Assembly: GCA_024509875.1 (NCBI GenBank)
Contig: JAMPIV010008508.1
Span: 341,501-405,500 of the forward strand
Direction: 5' to 3'
Source of the DNA: Oreohelix idahoensis
Taxonomy: Eukaryota > Mollusca > Gastropoda > Stylommatophora > Oreohelicidae
Length of the DNA stretch: 64,000 bases
The notes below the pieces were generated by a model that saw only the letters and a list, made by a program, of their open reading frames with translations, ran no database searches and was not told where the DNA came from. A program made the translations under genes and the position numbers. Position 1 is the first letter of the stretch; each line of letters starts with the position of its first letter. Below, one piece after another: positions 56,168 through 64,000 of this stretch.

Positions 56168-57951
56168 TATGACGGTATTGCCTCCCCTCCTTTGCAGTAG
56201 TGGATCAACAGTGGCCAAAACTAAAGAGCGTCTATTATAGGCTTTAATGGAGTCTAATTTTACACAAGATTACTCTTCGCAGAAATGTCGATAGAATTCT
56301 TCTATCACATGAGAGTCTTCATAAGATATTCAGATAAGCGAAAACAATGCTGGCTGTTGCTGAACACGTTAATTCTATAATCTGCTGACACTTTTATGAA
56401 AAATATAGCAATGGTTCAGTCTCGCTCGTTAAGCCCCCACCGCTGAGTTAATCAGTGGAATTTATTATTATAATATATATAGCTCTGTTTAGAGTGTGTG
56501 TTTGGTAACTTTAACTGGGACAAACATGTAGTACATTTAAAAGGACTGAATCGAAGTTAAATTCCTAATATTACAAATAACAAAATTTAATAATCACTTT
56601 AAGTTTTAACAGTTGGAAAATAATTTGAATAGTTATGGAAAAGGTTTCATCAATTGATCGGGATTTAACTGAATCACTTTTGGCAGCGGATATTTTCACT
56701 TAGCTGCTACTGGTAGTTTCTTCTCCCGCTGAGTCAGTTCCTTTCCACTCTGCTCTCGCTCGTCTCTGATCAAAGTTCAGGCGCCGCATGTTCCCAAAAT
56801 GTCGAGGAGTAACGGCTAAGTTGGTTCTGCGTCTGTCTATAAGACCCTCTTATGATGGCGTCTCGAAAACGTCAGTCCACTTCTACCTTCACTTGGTTCC
56901 AGAGATAATACTTTCTGCTGGTACCACCAATAACTGGTAATAGAAATAGAAACGAAACGCTCTTCTGTGTATTGCATTTTCCATCCCATAATTATGGGTT
57001 CCTATCTTCCCATACCACCATCCCATGTCAGAATTTACCCTCGATGAGAATTAAATTTAATCCCTCGGGATAAAACAACCTTTACATTTAAACTGAATAG
57101 CTTTAGCTTTACATTACATTTAAATGAAAAGGTTAAATGTACAGATATAATATGTTTTATATTTATATCTCCACTGTTTGAAAAATGTTCACAGTATAAA
57201 TTCATTTATGTTTCATTTACATTTACACTTGTGGAAAAGTTTAAAACTTCTATTAATTTAAAATGAATATTTTCACATAGACATTTACACTGGGTTAAAG
57301 CTTGAAAACTTACATTAATTTTAAAGTGAATATGTTTATAGTGACATTTACACTGCTTTGAAAATATAAGTATTATTCTTAGAATGTACATCATTTCTTT
57401 CATCTTTCCCTCCCTGCTCTATAGGGAACCTTGAACTACTTTACGCTTTTAGTTCTCTTTACGAAACTATCACCAGTCCGTGCAGTGGTGGTTCATGAAT
57501 CATCATTCTAGATACTGAGATTGCCAGCCCCAAATGACTTTGACAACCAATAGCGAGTTTCATATATTAAACTTCACATGGTAATATATTTAGATATATG
57601 TTAGTTCACATGTAAATAATAAAACAGAATAAAAATGCACTACTTACGCTGTTTTTGCTCAGATGAATAAGTTAAGGCACTGGGTTAGGCCTCTTACACG
57701 TGTCTGGGATGTCCTTAATTTTACAATAGATTCCCCTCTGACTCCGTGTTTCTTCAGTTTCCTAGTCCCGGGATTCCTTATTAAAATGTAGATATTTCCT
57801 GTGCTTTTTTTTTTTTTAAAGTCTTATCTGGTTCTCCAACAAAAAGGTCCGGTTAACAAATAAGAATTATGAATCTATTCTTCACTCTGGCGAGGTCTGA
57901 TGTCTTGGCGAGCTTGAAAATCCCAGTGAGTTAAAACTGCGAAATGGTCAG
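56168..57951 (-). repeat. Dispersed repeat E, copy c (R1-R2-R3 and end)
   Basis: The most complete copy. On the minus strand: R1 (57951-57640), R2 (57640-56935), R3 (56935-56440) and the terminal part to 'gacggtattgcctccc' (56168). It joins what copies a and b show separately. R1 stops abruptly at 57951, where element G3 seems to begin. Confidence 0.82.
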
Positions 57952-59093
57952 TGATGCGTGATGCCATATGATGATGGATGGCATCCGCATGTCTGGTTTT
58001 GTGTAGTGTGTAGATGTGTTCAGTCAAAACAATGTTCATGCAACAATAACAGGGCAATCCACATAGGACGTCAGTAAACTCACGACGTATAAAGTCAATG
58101 AGTCTTGAAACAGCCGGGCAATCCACATAGGACGTCAGTAAACTCACGACGTATAAAGTCAATGAGTCTTGAAACAGCCGTTGACGTTTTTCTTCATTAT
58201 TTATTGTGGACGCCACAGTGACAAAATGGTTACGCAAATGTGTAGGCACATCAAACAGTCATTATCACAGCAACATTCAATACAGCAATAAACGGTAGAC
58301 AGCATTACAATGATGAGTCAGATGCATGTTATATTTCATAGTGCTGTAAATGTAGTCAGGTGGAAAACTCCATCCTTTTCTATAACAGCCAGGAGATAAC
58401 CAGATGTATGAGATCAGTTCACTCTCCTTAGTTTGACTTCAGCAAGACAGACACGTCTGCCGAAGTATAAATAATGTCCTCAAAAATATCCTCTAGATAA
58501 TAAAGGTTTTCCAAACCTAGTTCATTTAACAGAGTAGCAAGTAATGGTCCTTGGTACCTGCATCAACCGATGCAGTACAATGCAGCGACATGTGAGCTAG
58601 GAAAACATCTCGTGACGACGACTTTCGCAGACAGGCTATGAATCGAAATCGCTCACGACCCAAAATCAATAGAGTTAATGAAAGAGTCAATTTACCTTGC
58701 TTTCATGAAATACACAGAAATATCACGCCTCCCGACAGGTGGGAAACACTAGAGGTATTATCTCGAATAAACGAAATATCCATTAAGAGGACTACACATC
58801 CCTGACAGAACAAAAATAGCGGAGATCCCCTCTTCAACGAGGCATCTCTTTCGCCATTCCAAATCGCTCACTCCCACTAGTGGTGGGCGGAAACCGATCG
58901 ACAAAGAAGCAAGACAAGTCATGCGCAGTCCAGCGCAAAACGACCACAGCTCAAACTTAACTGCATTCGATACCAACGCGAGAAGACAAATGCTTACCGA
59001 GAAAAGTGACTATAAATTCCAAGCAGTTGTTGCCCTTGCGTTATAAAACAGATATTGAAATAAAACGATGTTGCGAGAATTTATCACGCAACA
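57952..59093 (-). repeat. 3' LTR of G3 (outer limit inferred)
   Basis: The inner boundary is well placed at 59093 (GCAACA on plus). The outer boundary is inferred from the break in repeat E and a TG dinucleotide. A 64-bp tandem duplication lies within it (58052-58115 and 58116-58179). Confidence 0.55.
58052..58179. repeat. 64-bp tandem duplication
   Basis: Two almost exact copies starting GGGCAATCCACATAGG at 58052 and 58116. The 124-codon ORF on the minus strand across them (57875-58249) has no known motif. Confidence 0.92.
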
Positions 59094-59844
59094 TATCACC
59101 ACCTCCTCCCGATAAAAAAAAAATGTGGAACATATTTTTTTTTTTCAATATCAAAGAGCAAGCGATAAGCGGCTCAAAACGCACGAATTATGCGCTGATA
59201 ATTAACTAAATTGCCAAACAATAGGCTAATTATAGAGTGTCTGGTGAGGATATACCTCAACAGAAAAATAAATATGTCTCAAAAAATATTCACATCGGGG
59301 AGGTGTCACCAACACACATCACGTTAGCATGTAAACACAATATACGTATGCAAGTTACTATAATCATCATTAAACAGCATACTCTAATATTGTCTTTAAA
59401 AATGGATGTACAAATCTGATAGGAAAATTTAAATAGTACATTCTTTGACATGTAATGACATAAGTACAGAGTAAAGTTAAACTACATGACGATCCAGGAC
59501 ATATGCTCTGGTATTCCGAGGGTAAGTACACAATCTAGAACTCGTAAGGTAAGTCCTCAGCTCAACAATGACATTCTGAGAAAGTACAAGCAATATAATG
59601 CTAATTAATAACTAATATGCTTCATAAGGTACAATACATTATTAATAATTGTGGCTGTTTAGTAAACTAACGGCCCTTATATTAACTACTCAGTCCTCCT
59701 CTATCATTTTAAAAAACGAACAGAAGAAGATGACAACAAAGCACGATAGTGTGTACATATAAAGTAAGTACAGATGTGCTAATCTATTGTAGAAATATAG
59801 GTGTGTTATGACTCTGTAATATATGGAAATATAGGACAGAAGTA
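59094..59844 (-). other. G3 3' untranslated region and polypurine tract
   Basis: No ORF of note. On the minus strand it ends in CGGGAGGAGGTGGTGATA directly before the LTR. Confidence 0.6.
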
Positions 59845-61772
59845 TTAGTTGGAGTCATGTGGGCATCTAGACAAAATGTCAGCCATCACATTATCCGCAC
59901 CACGGATAGCTCGTACCGTGAAGTGAAAAGGTTGAAGAGCTATAGCATATCGAGTAGATCTCGAACTCTTCAAATTCTTAGTCTGAATAGCTGTAAGAGC
60001 TTTCTGATCAGTCTCTAGAATGAAATGTGCGCCCAGGAGGAATCTTTGTAGCTTTAGAATTGACCAAACCATCGCTAACAACTCACGGTCTAAAACCGAG
60101 TAGTTCCTCTCTGCCGCATTTAGTTTTCTAGAAATGTACATAACAGGATGCAGAGTATTTGCATATTCTTGCATCAGTGCTTCTCCAATCCCAGTGGATG
60201 AAGCATCACTCCGAAGAACAAAAGTCCTATCAAGAGTAGGTAATCTTAAGATGGGAGGAGAAGAAAATATATTCTTGATTTGGTCTAGTGAAGATTGGCA
60301 TTCTTCAGACCAACGGACCAGATTAGGCGAACCTTTCTTCAACAATGTTGATAGAGGTGCCATGATCGAAGATAAATTTGGAATAAATCTCCCATAAAAT
60401 TGAATTAAACCTAAGAGACTCCTAACTTGTTTCTTTCGTTTTAGGAAACAGAGATGTTCAGTATTTTGGAAGTATTGTGGTCTTCTGTCTTCAAGAGACC
60501 ATGACCAACACGATGACCCAGGAAAGAGATTTCACCAAAACCAACAAAAGCTTTAGAAGGTTTTGCTGTCAAATTATTCTCACGTAGAGTGGACAGTAAG
60601 TCATATAACCCTAAATAGTGATCTTCCCAGGTATCACTGAAGAGACAGATGTCATCTAAGTATGCGATGACATCCGAACGATGTGACAGAATTCGACGCA
60701 TCATGCGAACGAAAGTGGCAGGGGCGTTCATGAGACCAAAAGGCATAACATTCCATTGAAATAGACCCCTAGGTGTAGAAAAAGCAGTAAGAGGTTTGGC
60801 ATGCTCTGCTAAAGGCACTTGCCAATAACCTTTAGACAAGTCAAGTTTAGTGAAGAATCTAGAATTAGAAAGTCTAATCAGTAGATCTTCTAACAAAGGC
60901 ATCGGTTCAGCGTCGAACTTTGTGACCTGATTCAATTTGCGATAATCAACGCAAATTCGTATGTTCTTATCCTTCTTCCGGACAATAACCATGGAAGAAG
61001 AATATGGTGAAGTCGATGGTTCAATTATATTTAATTGAATCATTTCATCCAATTCCTTTTCCACTTGCGACTGAAAGTGTATAGGAATAGGATACGGCCT
61101 AACCCTAATTGGATTATTGTCGGTAAGAATTATGTCATGTTCTATGACATCTGTGTGTCCAGGAATGTCAGTGAGAACATCCTGAAATGTTTGTAACATC
61201 GACAAGTCTCGTCGATGTTCGTCACCAGAAAGATTAGGAGAAACAGAAACGTTTTTCCAAGATTCCGTGGAATGTAATGGAACCACTGGAAGGGGAAGGT
61301 TGACATCAGAGAAGGTAGCTTCCTCATCCTGAATGACAGACAGGGATGAATAATGACCGTGAGGTGCAGGAGCATCATCCGTTGCCTGGAAAATAGGCAG
61401 CAAATAGTCCGGACGTTCGTGAAATTCCGAAAGCATGTTTATGTGGAAAGTTTTATGCTTTCCATCAATATCGACCACATAGTCAACATCGGAAATCCGA
61501 GAGACTATTGCATACGGACCTTTCCATGCAATAAGAAGTCTATTTTCCCTACTGGGGAGTAGGACGAATGCTTTGTCACCTGGACAAAGTTGTCGTAGAC
61601 ATCTATTCTTGTTAGCAAACTGCCTTGCCTTCTCTTTAGCAATTTCTGATGAAGCAGTTGCTAGCTTACATGCCTCAATGATCTTTTGTCTAAGAGCAAT
61701 GACATACTCATATGAGGATTGAGTTTCATCGCTAATATCATCGGCAGTGATGAGATCGTGTAATAAAGACAT
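59845..61772 (-). pseudogene. G3 GPY/F module, reverse transcriptase and RNase H (frameshifted)
   Basis: From 61772 the frame has the integrase C-terminal GPY/F module (LLIAWKGPYAIV), FHINMLSEFHERP, then RT with ICVDYRKLN, FTKLDLSKGYWQVPL, FGLMNAP and an intact YLDD box. Near 60440 small insertions shift the frame just before the connection domain. RNase H (60363-59845) follows in another frame, with LRSDASSTGIG, LDRELLAMVW, ETDQKAL and a normal end (MADILSRCPHDSN). Confidence 0.9.
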
Positions 61773-61817
61773 AGGGCCGCGTGGACGCGCGCCAAAGACA
61801 AGTTCGAAGGGAGAAAA

Positions 61818-63788
61818 TCATGTGTGTTCATTAGGGACTTCTCTATAGGCAAAGAGAGCCGCGGGTAAAACCCTGTCCCAATCTTGAGGATGATCTTCAG
61901 TTATCTTACCAAGCAAAGTCTTGAGCGTTCTATTCAGACGCTCAACTAACCCATTAGACATAGGATGGTAGATACTACTGAGAGATCGTTCAATATGTAA
62001 GGTAGACATTACCTGTGACATAGTGTCAGATATGAGTTGAGTGCCATGGTCTGACAATATTTCTCTGGGGAACCCCAAGCGAGAAAATATCAACCAAAGA
62101 GCATCTGCGATATCTGTAGTAGATATGCTCTTAAGAGGAATAGCCTTTGGCCAACGTGTGCACATATCGACACATGTAAGGATAAACTGATGTCCTCTGG
62201 CCGACTTGACCTTAAAAGGGCCAATAATATCTATGGCCATTTTCTGAAACGGCCGAATAGGAATGTCAGCAGCCTGGATAGGCGCAGCATGTCGTGGTCC
62301 TCTAGATTTGACCTCCTGACATACCTTGCATGATCGGCAGTAAATACGAATGTCCTTATTGACAAAAGGCCAAAAGAAAGCCGCAAGGACTCTCGACTTC
62401 GTACGGGCAAAACCCATATGTCCAGCACATTGCGAGTCATGAGCATGTTGCAATATTTGGACTCTCATGCTCTTGGGAACAAGAATTTGCGAATGTGCCG
62501 ACGTAGCCGAATCTTGTACCATACGTACAAGTACGCCGTTTCTCATTGCAATCCAAGATTTTCTATTTGTATCCTGATTCGGATCACCTTTCTTCGCAAG
62601 AACGAAGAATTTTTTAAAGAAGAATCTTCTTCTTGCAATTTTTATGAAAGAGTCACGAGTGATCACTAAGTGACTATCTTGGCTATCAACTTCATTATCA
62701 CTATTCAGTGAAGTTTCGGGTGTTTGTAGAGCTTGTGCTCTTGTAACTACTGCATTTGTAGCTTGCATGTTATTATCTTCCCAAGCAGCAATCTGCTGTG
62801 GGGTACACTCCCTAACTCCGTGAATACGACCAATAATAAGGTCCGCAATAGGATTAGGTAAGAGACAAGCATGCACATCTCCAGTAAAGAAAGGAGTGGC
62901 AATGCGAATTACAGCAGTAGGATATTTTTCTAGAGTGCCGCCAAATGTGACACATTTAATAACCCTTCCTGTAGCACAAGATGGATCTACAAGCGATTGT
63001 CTAACACCCATAGTGGTGCATCCGGAATCGAAAAGTAGTGAGACCGGAGTATCATTAACAAGACCCTTATGTAGAATTAAAGAACCCCTCCCGTCATGCG
63101 CAACAGCAGCAGGAAGAGCGGGAAGTGGGTGACCACAACTCAAAGTAGTTATGGTACCCGGTTCGAATAAAGTACTGCATTGGGGACATTTGTTTGCTCT
63201 CTCAAAGTCAAAAGCAGAACTAGTGACAGCGTCAAAGTTTTTACTATCAACAACATGATTACAGGCTGCCTCAGTTTCCTGTTGTACAGCATTAGCCTGC
63301 TGATATCTCTTTTTTTTGTGTTGAGATCTACCCCGACTATTATTACCTCTGAAGTTATCAGAGTTATTATTATCTCTGCAGTTATTATTGTCTCTATTGT
63401 AATTGTTATACTGGTTCGAATTCCAGTTTCCACGATTACTATCATGTTCACATTGATGCGAACATCTATTTGTTTGGTTCTGAGGTCTTCGGCAGGAATA
63501 ACCTCTATTACCATATCCTCTTTTGAAATGCTTATAATTATTAGGGTGATAGTAACGAGTACTATCAGGTTGTCTCCAATTCTTCGAAGAAGAATCACCA
63601 TGAAATTGATTTCCATGATTTTGACAGAAATTACCGCTACTCTTTCTATCAAAATTTTGTTGGGATCTACGAGCAAAGTTTTGACCATACGGAGCTGCCG
63701 AAGCAACTGGTAAACCTTCTTTCACCTTAGAGTTACCCATGGTTATGTGTGGGTGCGCAGTTACGTATTGGCAACAGAAATCTTCCAT
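61818..63788 (-). pseudogene. G3 Gag C-terminal part, protease and integrase (one nonsense codon)
   Basis: It contains an Asn/Arg-rich basic tract, CPQC-x13-CGH, protease LFDSGCTTMG, the linker AVVTRAQAL, the integrase HHCC module (HAHDSQCAGHMG... CKVCQ), and the DDE residues in MAIDIIGPF, LSDHGTQ and LVERLNRTL. The frame stops at TGA (61818-61820), in the conserved EHT-x-FSPFE segment where C has Gly, then continues in the same frame at 61772. A single base change explains it. Confidence 0.92.
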
Positions 63789-64000
63789 TCTTTTATTGTT
63801 TTAGGTTTACGTTCATGAAGGAAAGCAAGGAAAGACTCATTGACAGACGACATGACTTTGTCTCTAAGTATTAAGTCCATAAGTCCTTCATAAGTTTTTT
63901 CCGTCTTAGATAGTTCAACCCATCGTGAGAAAGTAATGCGTATTCTTGCAATAAACTCGGAGAATTCAACTCCATGTTCAGGTAACATGTTTTTAAATTG
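63761..64000 (-). pseudogene. G3 Gag core, truncated by the window edge
   Basis: It reads MLPEHGVEFSEFIARIRITFSRWVEL... LILRDKVMSSVNESFLAFLHERKPKT, matching C residues about 255-330. A one-base indel near 63790 separates it from the frame that continues the protein. The Gag N-terminus lies outside the window. Confidence 0.88.

Larger units (their letters stand above)
57952..64000 (-). mobile_element. Element G3: Gmr1-like retrotransposon, close relative of C, cut by the window end
   Basis: Minus-strand gag-PR-INT-RT-RNase H in the same order as C and clearly the same lineage (nearly identical INT and RT segments), with an unrelated LTR body. Its 3' LTR starts at 59093 (minus strand TGTTGCGTG) after a purine-rich tract. 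Its far end is inferred to be 57952, where repeat E is broken and the plus strand reads TG. The 5' LTR, and therefore whether its LTRs are direct or inverted, lies beyond the window. Confidence 0.85.

Noticed and set aside
57875..58249. 124-codon ORF on the minus strand
   Set aside because: It reads through a 64-bp duplication and into repeat E, has no motif, and lies in the inferred LTR of G3.
63180..63713. 177-codon plus-strand ORF and a 185-codon minus-strand ORF over G3 gag
   Set aside because: Shadows of the Asn/Arg-rich gag tract in other frames; Ile/Val-rich without a motif.

Overview
This is nuclear DNA of an animal. It is AT-rich, most ORFs are retroelement proteins or their wreckage, and it carries tRNA-derived SINEs, RTE-like LINE sequence, a hAT element and long CT/GA/AT microsatellites. 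A mollusc or other lophotrochozoan is my best guess, from the general style of the repeats only; no host gene identifies the species. I find no convincing host protein-coding gene, rRNA or canonical tRNA gene. The window is a 'Russian doll' of transposable elements nested in one another, and exact target-site duplications (TSDs) let the order of insertion be read.

Layout. 1-7.9 kb: noncoding DNA with microsatellites, three copies of a small structured repeat with microsatellite tails, a 29-bp and an 86-bp tandem repeat, and a decayed LINE endonuclease (4811-5310, minus). 8.08-25.5 kb: element B, a minus-strand Ty3/gypsy-like element with ~2.5 kb LTRs, a broken gag-PR, part of an integrase and no RT. 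Its right LTR is split by element G1 (14773-23731), a dead element with direct 0.84-kb LTRs and TSD ATATC. 25.5-30 kb: dispersed repeat E and other noncoding DNA. 29951-49139: a solo LTR of family B (TSD GGGCT) inserted in repeat E. This solo LTR contains two further insertions: element C (31079-44010, TSD GCCCG) and element D (44088-47840, TSD CCAG). 49-53.8 kb: the rest of repeat E, an old divergent LTR-B copy and a 173-bp AT microsatellite. 53814-54910: an internally deleted hAT element with 8-bp TSD. 55-56 kb: two SINE copies with TSDs. 56.2-58 kb: an inverted copy of repeat E. 58-64 kb: element G3, a minus-strand relative of C that runs off the window.

The most unusual finding is that elements C and D are retroelements whose long terminal repeats are INVERTED rather than direct, while each whole unit is still flanked by a matching short TSD. 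C carries an uninterrupted 1632-codon Gag-PR-INT-RT-RNase H polyprotein between 1.55-kb arms (one arm holds a nested RTE-like LINE). D carries only a gag gene between 850-bp arms. In C the right LTR has the expected orientation next to a purine-rich tract, so it is the 5' LTR that is reversed. C, G1 and G3 also show the uncommon pol order with integrase before reverse transcriptase (as in Gmr1-like Ty3/gypsy elements), and carry a CxxC-x13-CGH motif instead of the usual CCHC knuckle.
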